64,000 nt of DNA, taken from Daejeonia sp002484105. GTDB taxonomy: Bacteria; Bacteroidota; Bacteroidia; Flavobacteriales; Weeksellaceae. Positions 42,113 to 51,223 of the stretch are shown piece by piece (the stretch's first letter is position 1; each line of letters begins with the position of its first letter). Location of the stretch: positions 1 to 64,000 of the forward strand of contig NZ_CP195105.1 of NCBI RefSeq assembly GCF_051175565.1, written 5' to 3'. The notes under the pieces were generated by a model. The model saw only the letters and a program-made list of their open reading frames with translations, did no database searches and was not told the DNA's origin. The position numbers were made by a program, and so were the translations under genes.

Positions 42113-43753
42113 CTATTTCCGTTCAAAATTTCGTTTTCTCTCGCTGAGTATTTCTTCGAGTTTCTGCTTTTCTTTTTCTGAAATTGTTCTCCAAAAGAAA
42201 CCGTTTTTCAGTTGTATGGAATTCTTCTGCGGAAAAATACCTGCGTCCAGATCTTCTTTTACAAATTCCGGACTGATGGCAGGCAGCGGCGTATCGAAAC
42301 TATAGGGATAGCCTTCAACCATATTAAATTTAAGATTGCCGATACGGTATGTGGTATATTTTCCCCATTTGTATTCTGACGGTTTAAACATTTGTTTTCC
42401 TTCAAAACCGTACATGAAACTGCCTGGCCGGAAACTCGGAACTGCTTTTTTCAGCAGATTCGGAAAGGCAAGCATCAATGTTACCAGCAAAATTGCGGCA
42501 AAGGACAATGATACAAATACCTTATTCCCTTTTTTTTGATAAGGATAAAGCACTACAAATACCATCACAAGGAAGACATCAATGAAAAAACGATACTGTG
42601 CAGAAAAAACGAGAATCAGAGTACTTTTTATCAGAACTGAAATCAGGACCAGAAAGACTATTTTCTTTCTGATACAGAAACTGTAAATACTGAAACCTAT
42701 CAGGCTGACAACAAATGAAATATGAATCAGTGATTTGATACCTTTCAGGAAAAGCCACCGGAAAAAATATTCGGCCACACCGAATTTTTGGATTTCGGAA
42801 TATGAATACTGCATATCAAATGTTTTCTGAACGCCTATCTGATGTGAAATTTCCATAATTTCAGCGTTAGGCTTCCAGGGAATACCAACGTCAAAAGCAA
42901 CGATCGGAAAAACCGGATACCCAAATGTCCAGAGATTTTTGACCACAAACAGACCTGCCAAGAGCAATCCTGGCAGAAGAAAGCCCAAATATTTTTTAAG
43001 AACAACGCAGCCATACAGCATGACAAGCAAAGGCAGCCAAAGCATTGTAGGCTTAATCACAAAAACATATACGGCAAAAAGAAACAGAAATTTGAGATTT
43101 CTTGATCCGGAAAACAGTTCACCCAGCACCATGAGTGAGAAAACCATCACGGGAAGATCGGGACTTGGCGACTGTGTATACAACAGAAATAAAGGTAAAA
43201 ACAACAGATAAGCAAAATTCTTTTTCTCAAGAATATATATGAGAAAGACAACCACAACCAGTGAATTCAGTCGGAGGAAAGGATCTGAAAAACCGGAAAA
43301 ACCGGCCTGAAGAACATGCCATAGAGACATTTGCCCGAGTAAAAGATCAAGATTCGAAATTCCTTTTACCATTCCTGCTTCGCTCAGCCAGCGGACGGTC
43401 GGCAGATAATAGCCAAAAAAATCGAGAATAAATGGATAAAAACTTCCTGAAAAAAACGCGAACAGCGAGAAAGGAACAAAAATTTTCCAGTGTTCGCTAT
43501 AAAAAGGATACAGCAGCTGATATTTTCTACCTCTGAAAAAGCCAAGAATTCCAATTAAAACAGTTATCCATTCAACTGTAAGATTCAGCGGAAAGAAAAA
43601 AGAAATTACGGTCCAGATAATGCTCACCGTCATCATTCCGGCCGTTATTTCCCAGGAAGCAGACAGCGGCAAACGGAAAAAACATCTTATCCATGCCCCG
43701 ATTCCCCAGAAAACCGGCAAAAGGACAATGGCTGTACAAAGAATGTAAAACAT
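42113..43753 (-). CDS. Large polytopic membrane protein (LIC_10190-like)
   Basis: 546 aa from ATG 43753; the open frame continues to a TTG inside a terminator, which is rejected as a start. About 11-13 membrane helices with a soluble tail (from about 430). The overall layout resembles the LIC_10190 family of membrane proteins and GT-C-like enzymes, without a visible catalytic motif. A role in envelope polysaccharide is only a guess. It lies 35 bp from aroC. Confidence 0.6.
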   Translation of the reverse strand: MFYILCTAIVLLPVFWGIGAWIRCFFRLPLSASWEITAGMMTVSIIWTVISFFFPLNLTVEWITVLIGILGFFRGRKYQLLYPFYSEHWKIFVPFSLFAFFSGSFYPFILDFFGYYLPTVRWLSEAGMVKGISNLDLLLGQMSLWHVLQAGFSGFSDPFLRLNSLVVVVFLIYILEKKNFAYLLFLPLFLLYTQSPSPDLPVMVFSLMVLGELFSGSRNLKFLFLFAVYVFVIKPTMLWLPLLVMLYGCVVLKKYLGFLLPGLLLAGLFVVKNLWTFGYPVFPIVAFDVGIPWKPNAEIMEISHQIGVQKTFDMQYSYSEIQKFGVAEYFFRWLFLKGIKSLIHISFVVSLIGFSIYSFCIRKKIVFLVLISVLIKSTLILVFSAQYRFFIDVFLVMVFVVLYPYQKKGNKVFVSLSFAAILLVTLMLAFPNLLKKAVPSFRPGSFMYGFEGKQMFKPSEYKWGKYTTYRIGNLKFNMVEGYPYSFDTPLPAISPEFVKEDLDAGIFPQKNSIQLKNGFFWRTISEKEKQKLEEILSERKRNFERK

Positions 43754-43784
43754 AAAAAAAGATTGCCTAAAAATAAGCAATCTT
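43754..43784 (-). terminator. Terminator before the large membrane protein
   Basis: AAGATTGC/GCAATCTT, 8 bp, 10-nt loop, then seven T residues on the minus strand. It separates the glycine-zipper lipoprotein gene from the membrane protein gene. Confidence 0.8.
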
Positions 43785-43865
43785 ACTTAAAAACTGCGCA
43801 AATCCTGCTCATTAAAATAAGTTTAAAGACCCATTTTTGCGCTGCCCATCTCCTTTAATCAAAAA

Positions 43866-44417
43866 CTATTTTGTTTTTCCTTCTTTTTTATCTTTGGATT
43901 TTCCGATGGTATATCCGGTAGCACCACCTACAATGCCTCCTACAACAGCACCAAGACCACGGTTTTTCTTTGTGATAATGGCTCCTGCTGCTGCACCACC
44001 AGCCGTACCGATTATGGTTCCTTTTGCGGTATTGCTCATTCCTTTTTTCTTGGTGGAAGACGTCACTGCACCACCTGAAGAAGCTGTATTTTGCCCTGAA
44101 GACGAGCCTGAGGAATGATGCGCATTGGTATTTCTTACGGAAGAGGATGCCTGTCGCTCAGCGCGTTTGCTTGTGGATTTGCTTTCTGCAATTGGTTTAG
44201 GTTTATCTTTTTCTACCCGCGCAAGGCTATCCTGAGTTTTCTCGTAGGCCATTTTCTCTTTCTCTATGGCAAGTTTCTGTTTTTCAATTTCCAACTGGCG
44301 TGCCTGAAACTCGATTTTCTCCTGTTCCAGCGATTTCTGCGCTGTGGGCTGATCTCCTTTCTTACAGGCTGCTAACAAGAAAACAGAGCATATGCCGGTG
44401 ATCATTAACTTTTTCAT
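43866..44417 (-). CDS. Lipoprotein with coiled coil and glycine zipper
   Basis: 183 aa. Lipobox LLAAC (cleavage before Cys17) marks it as an outer or inner membrane lipoprotein. Residues 25-80 are a Gln/Glu/Lys-rich coiled coil, followed by a Ser-rich linker and a C-terminal glycine-zipper region (GTIIGTAGGAAAGAII and GAVVGGIVGGATGYTIG) that should insert into or pack on membrane. Family: YMGG-like glycine-zipper proteins. Monocistronic. Confidence 0.75.
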   Translation of the reverse strand: MKKLMITGICSVFLLAACKKGDQPTAQKSLEQEKIEFQARQLEIEKQKLAIEKEKMAYEKTQDSLARVEKDKPKPIAESKSTSKRAERQASSSVRNTNAHHSSGSSSGQNTASSGGAVTSSTKKKGMSNTAKGTIIGTAGGAAAGAIITKKNRGLGAVVGGIVGGATGYTIGKSKDKKEGKTK

Positions 44418-44515
44418 TGGACTTTACTTTTATCGATGGCTGTATAAAGTCAAGAATGAAACCAAAGCAATGTTAAAACAATGTTAAAACCAGCAATCTG
44501 CTTTTAACATTGTTT

Positions 44516-45697
44516 TCAGTGAGAGATAAGTGTTCTGAAATCATCTGCGCGGTGAAAGGTCATATAATTGGCATCATGTGCGCTGTGTGCATCTCCGTTA
44601 TTGTCTTCTGAAGCCGTTCGGGAAACGAAAACAATATCTTTACCGTCAAATTGCCAGTCTATATACTGGAAGGCGTGCAACCGATAATCTTCATGAAAAA
44701 GCAATCTCTGTTCAATTTTCCAGTTTCGAAGATCTGTCGAAGAAATCAGGGAGACCGCATTCCGGATACGGTCTGTACTGGTTTTACCTTCATAACCGGT
44801 TTCTATGGTATTCACCAGGCTAAGGTATTTTTGTGTAACCGGATCAAATCTAATGGTAAATTTTTTGGAGGCACCCGGCATTCTGTAAAAATCCTTTGAA
44901 TCAAAAGAAGCTTTTTTGCCATCTTTACTGATGTTGACGACTGCACAATACTCATCCGGAAGGTTCGGAGCGTGTATACGCAGAATATCTTCCATATGCC
45001 CATCGGGTGTCAAAACGGCGTTACCCTCCAGCCAAGCTTCAAATTTACCGTCGAGATATGTAGAATCATACGGCAACGAATTGGATTTTGTCCAGCTCTC
45101 TGCTTTCAGCAAATCTGCATTCACGGGAGCAGAAATCATCATCGCACTGTAGCGTTTGCCCCACTGTGACGATTTTCCCGTTGCGTACTCCACAGCACGC
45201 CAGATTCTGCCATTGTGTACAACAACAGGCGTTGGCGCGGTGTGGTATTCTCCTTCTACAATAAGTCCGTGTGTGGCATCATAAGGTTGAGTCCAGGTCA
45301 ATCCGCCATCTGTGGATTTACGGATAACGATATTGCCATGATGTTTATTAGTACCCAGAATATACAGCATCCCTTGGTGTACGAATAAATTCGACCAGAA
45401 CTGACCGTCAAGAGTAGCCGTTTTTTGCCATGTTTTTCCTTTATCCCGGGAGACAAATATATGTGTAATTGCAGAATAAAATTCTGCAGAGCGCGGTCCG
45501 AACTCATCGTGCGATGCAACGTAGCTACCATCTGGCAAGACACATATTGCTGGCGAGCCGATATACTTTTCTGTTGATTTTGAAAGATGATCGATAACCA
45601 CTCCCGGTGGTTCTTTAAAACCCTGGCCGGAAAAACAAACGAAAAAGAAAACCAGAAATAATGGAAGGAATCTGAACTTCATTTTTTTTCTTTTCAA
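44516..45697 (-). CDS. Sialidase/BNR-repeat family secreted protein
   Basis: 393 aa. Signal peptide (about 1-24), then a six-bladed propeller-like domain with Asp-box repeats SRDKGKTW and STDGGLTW. The sialidase FRIP/RIP arginine motif is not evident, so the hydrolase activity is doubtful. Probable exported glycan-related protein. It lies past the nusG terminator and is not co-transcribed with nusG. Confidence 0.75.
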   Translation of the reverse strand: MKRKKMKFRFLPLFLVFFFVCFSGQGFKEPPGVVIDHLSKSTEKYIGSPAICVLPDGSYVASHDEFGPRSAEFYSAITHIFVSRDKGKTWQKTATLDGQFWSNLFVHQGMLYILGTNKHHGNIVIRKSTDGGLTWTQPYDATHGLIVEGEYHTAPTPVVVHNGRIWRAVEYATGKSSQWGKRYSAMMISAPVNADLLKAESWTKSNSLPYDSTYLDGKFEAWLEGNAVLTPDGHMEDILRIHAPNLPDEYCAVVNISKDGKKASFDSKDFYRMPGASKKFTIRFDPVTQKYLSLVNTIETGYEGKTSTDRIRNAVSLISSTDLRNWKIEQRLLFHEDYRLHAFQYIDWQFDGKDIVFVSRTASEDNNGDAHSAHDANYMTFHRADDFRTLISH

Positions 45698-45767
45698 GAA
45701 AGCAAATAATGACTATATGTACCTAATATTATATTGTCAAAATACTAAAAAAAGAAAGATCATCCAA

Positions 45768-45793
45768 TAAAAAAAACCGCTCAGGGAGCGGTT
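45768..45793 (-). terminator. nusG terminator
   Basis: AACCGCTC and GAGCGGTT form a perfect 8-bp stem with a 3-nt loop, followed by a T-run on the minus strand. It ends the secE-nusG transcript. Confidence 0.85.
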
Positions 45794-45815
45794 GTATATT
45801 GTTGTGTGCAGATTA

Positions 45816-46358
45816 TCAGACTTTTTCTACCTGCATAAAGCTAAGTTCCATTGGAGTTTTTCTTCCGAAAATAAGAACAGAAACTTCGAGTTTCTTTTTG
45901 TCTTCAAGAATTTTCTCCACAGTACCATTGAAGCCATTGAAAGGTCCATCAATCACTTTAACACTTTCCCCTACGACATAAGGAATTTCCATTTCGGTAG
46001 CAAATTCAGAGAGCTCGTCCATTCTTCCCAGCATTCTGTTCACCTCCGATTTACGCATAGGAACAGGATCTCCCCCTTTGGTAAGGCTGAGGAAAGAAAT
46101 AACTCCCGGAATGTTTTTGATGATATGCGGCACCTCACCTATCAGATTGGCTTCCACCATAAGATAACCTGGATAGTAAGGTCTTTCCTTTGGAACTTTT
46201 TTGCCATTTCTCAGTTGAATGACTTTTTCCATAGGAATCACTACCTGAGTAACGTACTGCTCCATGCCGAGGCGCTGGATCTCGTTCTCAATATAGTTTT
46301 TTACTTTACTTTCCTGGCCACTGACAGACTTCAGCACATACCATTTCAACTCACTCAT
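45816..46358 (-). CDS. nusG: Transcription termination/antitermination protein NusG
   Basis: Binds RNA polymerase, improves processivity and links to Rho or ribosomes. 180 aa. NGN domain (LKWYVLKSVSGQE...) and C-terminal KOW motif (GESVKVIDGPFNGFNGTVEKI). It sits 9 bp after secE. Unusually, a terminator follows instead of rplK-rplA-rplJ-rplL-rpoBC. Confidence 0.96.
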   Translation of the reverse strand: MSELKWYVLKSVSGQESKVKNYIENEIQRLGMEQYVTQVVIPMEKVIQLRNGKKVPKERPYYPGYLMVEANLIGEVPHIIKNIPGVISFLSLTKGGDPVPMRKSEVNRMLGRMDELSEFATEMEIPYVVGESVKVIDGPFNGFNGTVEKILEDKKKLEVSVLIFGRKTPMELSFMQVEKV

Positions 46359-46367
46359 GATAACAAT

Positions 46368-46574
46368 TTAGTTAAAAAGATTGATCAGCATCGACAGAAT
46401 ATTGGAGATGGATTTCTGGAAGAGAGAATCGACTCCGAAAGTAAACAGTGAAAGGAGGATTGTGCCGACTGTAACCACGACGGTGGAAGACTGCAGATCA
46501 GCCCATTTCGGCCATTCCACTTTGTGTCTGAATTCCTGATAAGAACCTTTTAAAAATTCTGCTAATGAACTCAT
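46368..46574 (-). CDS. secE: Preprotein translocase subunit SecE
   Basis: 68 aa from ATG 46574 (MSSLAEFLK); the track of upstream codons runs into the tRNA and is not used. A single membrane helix (about 30-50) preceded by the conserved amphipathic HKVEWPKW segment. A translocon component in the inner membrane. It follows tRNA-Trp and precedes nusG. Confidence 0.93.
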   Translation of the reverse strand: MSSLAEFLKGSYQEFRHKVEWPKWADLQSSTVVVTVGTILLSLFTFGVDSLFQKSISNILSMLINLFN

Positions 46575-46586
46575 AATATTAATTTG

Positions 46587-46657
46587 CACGGGAACAAGGA
46601 TTCGAACCCTGACCAAAGGTTTTGGAGACCTCTATACTACCATTATACTATTCCCGT
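46587..46657 (-). tRNA. tRNA-Trp (CCA)
   Basis: 71 nt. Acceptor ACGGGAA/TTCCCGT, anticodon loop CTCCAAA giving CCA. Lies between tuf and secE, the usual place in Flavobacteriia. Confidence 0.93.
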
Positions 46658-46662
46658 AGATT

Positions 46663-46696
46663 AAAAAGCTCCGCAAGATTCCTTGCGGAAGCTTTT
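46663..46696 (-). terminator. tuf terminator
   Basis: CTTGCGG pairs with CCGCAAG, extended by AGCTTTT/AAAAGCT with one bulge, ending in a T-run on the minus strand. It lies between tuf and tRNA-Trp, so some read-through or a separate promoter must serve the tRNA and secE-nusG. Confidence 0.8.
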
Positions 46697-46710
46697 ATGT
46701 AGAATATAAA

Positions 46711-47898
46711 TTATTCGATGATTTCAGTAACCTGACCTGCGCCAACGGTTCTACCACCTTCTCTGATCGCAAATCTAAGACCTACGTTAAGAGCAATTGG
46801 CTGAAGCAGTTCTACAGTAATGGTCAAGTTATCACCAGGCATTACCATTTCCACTCCTTCAGGAAGGAAGATTTCACCTGTTACGTCAGTCGTTCTTACA
46901 TAGAACTGAGGACGGTATTTATTGTGGAATGGAGTGTGACGTCCACCTTCTTCTTTAGAAAGGATATAAACCTCTGCTTTGAATTTTTTGTGTGGTGTTA
47001 CAGATCCTGGTTTAGCGATTACCATACCTCTCTTGATATCCGTTTTTTCGATACCTCTAAGGAGCAGTCCTACGTTATCACCAGCTTCACCTTCGTCAAG
47101 GATTTTTCTGAACATCTCAACTCCTGTTACAGTAGAGGTCAGTTTATGGTCTCCCATACCTACGATATCTACAGCATCACCAGTATTGATAACACCAGAC
47201 TCAATTCTACCTGTTGCAACAGTACCACGACCTGTAATAGAGAATACATCTTCGATAGGCATCAGGAATGGTTTATCCTGATCTCTTACAGGCTGTTCAA
47301 TCCAAGTATCAACAGCGCTCATCAGCTCGTCGATTTTTTCTACCCATTTAGGTTCACCGTTCAGTGCACCAAGAGCAGATCCCTGAATTACAGGAGAGTT
47401 GTCTCCGTCATATTCATAAGTAGAAAGAAGGTCTCTTACTTCAAGCTCAACAAGTTCAAGAAGTTCAGGATCATCCACCATATCCACTTTATTCATGAAA
47501 ACAACAATTCTCGGCACGTTTACCTGACGGCAAAGAAGGATATGTTCTCTGGTCTGCGGCATAGGACCATCGGTTGCGGCTACTACGAGGATGGCTCCAT
47601 CCATCTGAGCAGCACCGGTAACCATGTTTTTAACATAGTCGGCGTGTCCCGGGCAGTCTACGTGTGCATAGTGTCTGTTTTCAGTTTCGTACTCTACGTG
47701 AGCAGTATTAATGGTGATACCTCTTTCTTTTTCTTCCGGAGCGGAGTCAATTGCAGAGAAGTCTTTCTTTTCAGCTAACCCTTTTTCTGAAAGCACTTTA
47801 GTGATAGCAGCAGTCAGAGTAGTCTTACCATGGTCAACGTGACCAATAGTACCAATGTTCAAATGTGGTTTGTTACGATTAAACGTTTCCTTTGCCAT
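46711..47898 (-). CDS. tuf: Elongation factor Tu
   Basis: Delivers aminoacyl-tRNA to the ribosome. 395 aa. G1 GHVDHGKTT (residues 18-26), DCPGHADY, and NKVDMVD all present. It has a strong -33/-7 promoter of the Bacteroidota type and a terminator. Upstream, the efflux module separates it from the tRNA cluster. Confidence 0.99.
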   Translation of the reverse strand: MAKETFNRNKPHLNIGTIGHVDHGKTTLTAAITKVLSEKGLAEKKDFSAIDSAPEEKERGITINTAHVEYETENRHYAHVDCPGHADYVKNMVTGAAQMDGAILVVAATDGPMPQTREHILLCRQVNVPRIVVFMNKVDMVDDPELLELVELEVRDLLSTYEYDGDNSPVIQGSALGALNGEPKWVEKIDELMSAVDTWIEQPVRDQDKPFLMPIEDVFSITGRGTVATGRIESGVINTGDAVDIVGMGDHKLTSTVTGVEMFRKILDEGEAGDNVGLLLRGIEKTDIKRGMVIAKPGSVTPHKKFKAEVYILSKEEGGRHTPFHNKYRPQFYVRTTDVTGEIFLPEGVEMVMPGDNLTITVELLQPIALNVGLRFAIREGGRTVGAGQVTEIIE

Positions 47899-47941
47899 GA
47901 TTTTTAAGTTATTTTAATTATTTTTTTAAAATTTCGGTGTG

Positions 47942-47971
47942 CAAATATAGTGATTTTTTTGAATACCAAAA
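47942..47971 (-). promoter_or_regulatory. tuf promoter
   Basis: Minus-strand TTTTG (-33, 47971-47967), 17 bp, then TATATTTG (-7, 47949-47942), a close match to the Bacteroidota consensus. Confidence 0.8.
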
Positions 47972-48115
47972 CCATTTGTTAAAAAAAGTTTTAATATTCA
48001 GAGACATACACGGATGCATCTGCAATTCTGTTTATTAAGGATTACAAAACTACACAATATTTTTCAGAATTCATCATAAATAATTGCTAAAACATCCTTA
48101 AAAAAAGGGGTGGTT

Positions 48116-51100
48116 TCAGACAAGTTTTTCTTTTTTTGTTCTGTTGAAAATCCAGAAGATTATCGGAAAGACCAGCAGCGTGAGAACGGTGGCGGTTGTA
48201 AGCCCGCCAATAATCACAATTGCCAGTGGTTTTTGAGATTCGGAACCAATACCTGTTGAGAAAGCAGCCGGCATAAGACCTATTGAAGCCATCATCGCCG
48301 TCATCACTACCGGACGCGTTCTGGTTCTGACTCCCTGCAAGATCCCTTCTGCAACGTCAAGGCCATGCCGAATATTCTGATGGAATTCTGAAATCAGCAA
48401 TACCCCATTCTGAATACAGATGCCAAAAAGTGCAATAAACCCTACCCCTGCAGAAATCCCGAAATTCATCCCTGCAAGATGCAGCGCCAGAATTCCTCCA
48501 ATAAGTGCAAAAGGAACATTTGCCAATACAAGCAGAGAATCCTTCATATTCCCGAAAAGCATAAACAACAGAAAAAAAATCAGCAAAAGACTGACCGGTA
48601 CAACCTGCGCAAGTCTTGATGTAGCTCTTTCCTGATTTTCAAACTGCCCGGTCCACCCGTATGTATACCCGTCCGGAAGTTTAATTTTGCTCACAACCTT
48701 CTGTGCGTCTGCAATTGTGCTTCCCAGATCACGGTCGCGAATACTGAATTTAATACCAATATAACGCTTCGTCTCGTCTCTGTATATAAAAGCGGCACCG
48801 TTTTCCTGTACAATATCGCTTATTTCCTTCAGCGGTATTGTACTGCCGCTCTGTGTAGGCACCATCAGCCTTGCAAGATCATTCTCGTCTTTACGAAACT
48901 CAGGTTCGTAACGGATTCGGATATCAAATTTCCGTTCTCCTTCGTATAGGGACGATGCCGTTTTTCCGCCAAATGCTGTTTCCAGTACCGACTGTGCATC
49001 AGAGAGGGCTACATCGTACATAGCCATTTTATCACGGTTCAGGATGACACTGATTTCCGGCTGTCCGATATTTTTTATAATTCCGGGCTCCTTTATACCG
49101 TCAGTTTTTTCAATAGCTGCAAGTACCTGTCGGGCATAGCGATCCAGAGTATTGAGATTGCTGCCATAAATTTTGATTCCGTTTTCTGCTTTAAACCCGG
49201 CAACAGCTTCTGCCACATTATCGGAAATAGGTTGAGAATAATTGTAGGTGATACCCTGATATTCCTTAAGATGCTGATCCATTTCTTCAATCAGTTTTTC
49301 ATAGGAGATGTTACGTTTCCACTCTTTTTGAGGCTTCAGGTTGACAGCAAACTGCACAAATCCGAAACCATTAGGATCGGTACCGTCATTACTTCTCCCG
49401 GTTTGCGAGAGCACACCGGTAACTTCCGGAAATCCGAGAAGAACTTTTTTGAGCTTTTCCGTTGTTTGAAGAGATTCCTGAAGTCCTGTACTCATCGGCA
49501 TTTCGGCGGTAATCCATAATGAACCTTCATTCAGTTGTGGCAGAAATTCTGTTCCAAGAAATTTTGCTGAAAAAAGAGTAGAAACCATCAGTAAAAGGGC
49601 AACCGTAAGGCTCATTTTCTTATGTCTGAAAGTAAATCCAAAAGCCCTGTCTACAAGTTGTTCCCAGAAAGCAGCAAAAATATTATGCTTCTCCCTCACA
49701 TTCCGGTTCAGTAATATATGGCAAAGTACGGGCACCAGCGTGAGGGTAAAGATCAGGGCTCCCAGCAGGGCAAACCCAAGCGTATAAGCAAGCGGAGAGA
49801 ACATTTTGCCTTCCACTTTCTGGAAAGAAAAAATTGGCACCAGAGATGTGATGATCATCAGTTTTGAGAAGAAAACAGCCTTCCCAAGCCCCGTTCCGGT
49901 ATTTTTTATCCAACCTGCCTTGGCGAGTTTATTAAAACGTTCCATACCATATTTTCTGGCTTTATGATCAAGCATGACAAAAATACCTTCCACCATAACG
50001 ACAGCCCCGTCAATGATAATCCCGAAATCCACGGCGCCGAGAGAAAGCAGATTGGCACTCATACCGGCCATTTTCAGGCAGAAAAATGCAAAAAGCAGCG
50101 ACAGCGGAATAATGAGAGAAACGATAAGCGTCGCCCGCCAGTCGGCCATAAAAAGAAAGACAATAAGTGTGACGAGCACGATACCTTCAATAAGATTATG
50201 CATGACGGTGCTTGTGGTAAAGTTCATCAGAGTTTCCCGGTTATAGAAAGTTTCGATATGAACATCTTTGGGAAGAATTTTGGTGTTGAGTTCCTCTATC
50301 TTTGCCTTGACGAGTTTCAGCACTTCCACAGGATTTTCATTCTTTCGCATGACAATGATCCCTTCCACGACATCGTTCTGTTGGTTATATCCCGCCTGTC
50401 CCACTCTTGGCATGGCTCCTTCCTTCACGGTTGCCACATTACTGACGAGTATCGGGTTGCCGCCGTCATTTTCGATGGTTACATTTTCGATATCCTGAAC
50501 CGATTTCAGCAAACCAATGCCCCGGATGACATACGACTGTCCGTTTTTTTCAATAACATCTCCGCCCACATTGAGATTGCTTTGTGATACCGCATCATAG
50601 ACCTGTGCTGTTGTGAGCCCGTATGTTTCCAGCTTTCTGGGATCGATGTTCAGTTCGTAGATTTTGTCCTGTCCTCCGAAAACATTCACATCCGCTACAC
50701 CGGGAATGCTGCGCAGCGCCCGGTCGATTACCCAGGTCTGCAAAGTGAGCAAGTCACGGGAATTTTTGGTTTTGCTTTCCAGAACATAACGGTAAATTTC
50801 TCCTGTAGGGCCATAGGGTGGCTGTACTTCCGGCTCGGCACCTTCCGGAAGAGAGAGTGAACGCAGCTGATTATTCACCTGATTTCTTGCAAAAGCATCG
50901 TCTACGCCGTCATCAAAAATAATTTTGATAATAGAAAGCCCAAACATGGTGGTACTTCGCACACTCGTTTTTCTTTGCAGTGCGTTCATAGACAGCTCTA
51001 TTGGAGTTGTGACAAAGCGTTCTACTTCTTCTGCACTACGCCCGTTCCACTGGGTAATGATGACAATCTGGGTATTGGTAACATCCGGATATGCCTCAAT

Positions 51101-51214
51101 GGGCATGCTCCGAAAACTGATAAATCCCAGCACCGCAAGAATGCCCACCCAGATAAAAGTAAAAGTCTTGTTCTTTAACGAAAAAGCAATAATATTTCTA
51201 ATCAGTCTGTACAT
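48116..51214 (-). CDS. CusA/CzcA-type heavy-metal efflux RND pump
   Basis: Inner-membrane proton-driven pump that expels metal cations or Cu(I) through a trans-envelope complex. 1032 aa, 12 membrane helices with two large periplasmic loops. The TM4 motif DFGIIIDGAVVMVEG is close to the CzcA-type (Zn/Co/Cd) consensus, but metal choice cannot be fixed. It ends the five-gene module RR-HK-TolC-adaptor-RND on one strand. Confidence 0.93.
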   Translation of the reverse strand: MYRLIRNIIAFSLKNKTFTFIWVGILAVLGFISFRSMPIEAYPDVTNTQIVIITQWNGRSAEEVERFVTTPIELSMNALQRKTSVRSTTMFGLSIIKIIFDDGVDDAFARNQVNNQLRSLSLPEGAEPEVQPPYGPTGEIYRYVLESKTKNSRDLLTLQTWVIDRALRSIPGVADVNVFGGQDKIYELNIDPRKLETYGLTTAQVYDAVSQSNLNVGGDVIEKNGQSYVIRGIGLLKSVQDIENVTIENDGGNPILVSNVATVKEGAMPRVGQAGYNQQNDVVEGIIVMRKNENPVEVLKLVKAKIEELNTKILPKDVHIETFYNRETLMNFTTSTVMHNLIEGIVLVTLIVFLFMADWRATLIVSLIIPLSLLFAFFCLKMAGMSANLLSLGAVDFGIIIDGAVVMVEGIFVMLDHKARKYGMERFNKLAKAGWIKNTGTGLGKAVFFSKLMIITSLVPIFSFQKVEGKMFSPLAYTLGFALLGALIFTLTLVPVLCHILLNRNVREKHNIFAAFWEQLVDRAFGFTFRHKKMSLTVALLLMVSTLFSAKFLGTEFLPQLNEGSLWITAEMPMSTGLQESLQTTEKLKKVLLGFPEVTGVLSQTGRSNDGTDPNGFGFVQFAVNLKPQKEWKRNISYEKLIEEMDQHLKEYQGITYNYSQPISDNVAEAVAGFKAENGIKIYGSNLNTLDRYARQVLAAIEKTDGIKEPGIIKNIGQPEISVILNRDKMAMYDVALSDAQSVLETAFGGKTASSLYEGERKFDIRIRYEPEFRKDENDLARLMVPTQSGSTIPLKEISDIVQENGAAFIYRDETKRYIGIKFSIRDRDLGSTIADAQKVVSKIKLPDGYTYGWTGQFENQERATSRLAQVVPVSLLLIFFLLFMLFGNMKDSLLVLANVPFALIGGILALHLAGMNFGISAGVGFIALFGICIQNGVLLISEFHQNIRHGLDVAEGILQGVRTRTRPVVMTAMMASIGLMPAAFSTGIGSESQKPLAIVIIGGLTTATVLTLLVFPIIFWIFNRTKKEKLV

Positions 51215-51223
51215 ATCGGCGAA

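Noticed and set aside
43754..43780. TTG start extending the large membrane protein
   Set aside because: The codon lies inside a terminator hairpin of the upstream gene; ATG 43753 is the better start.
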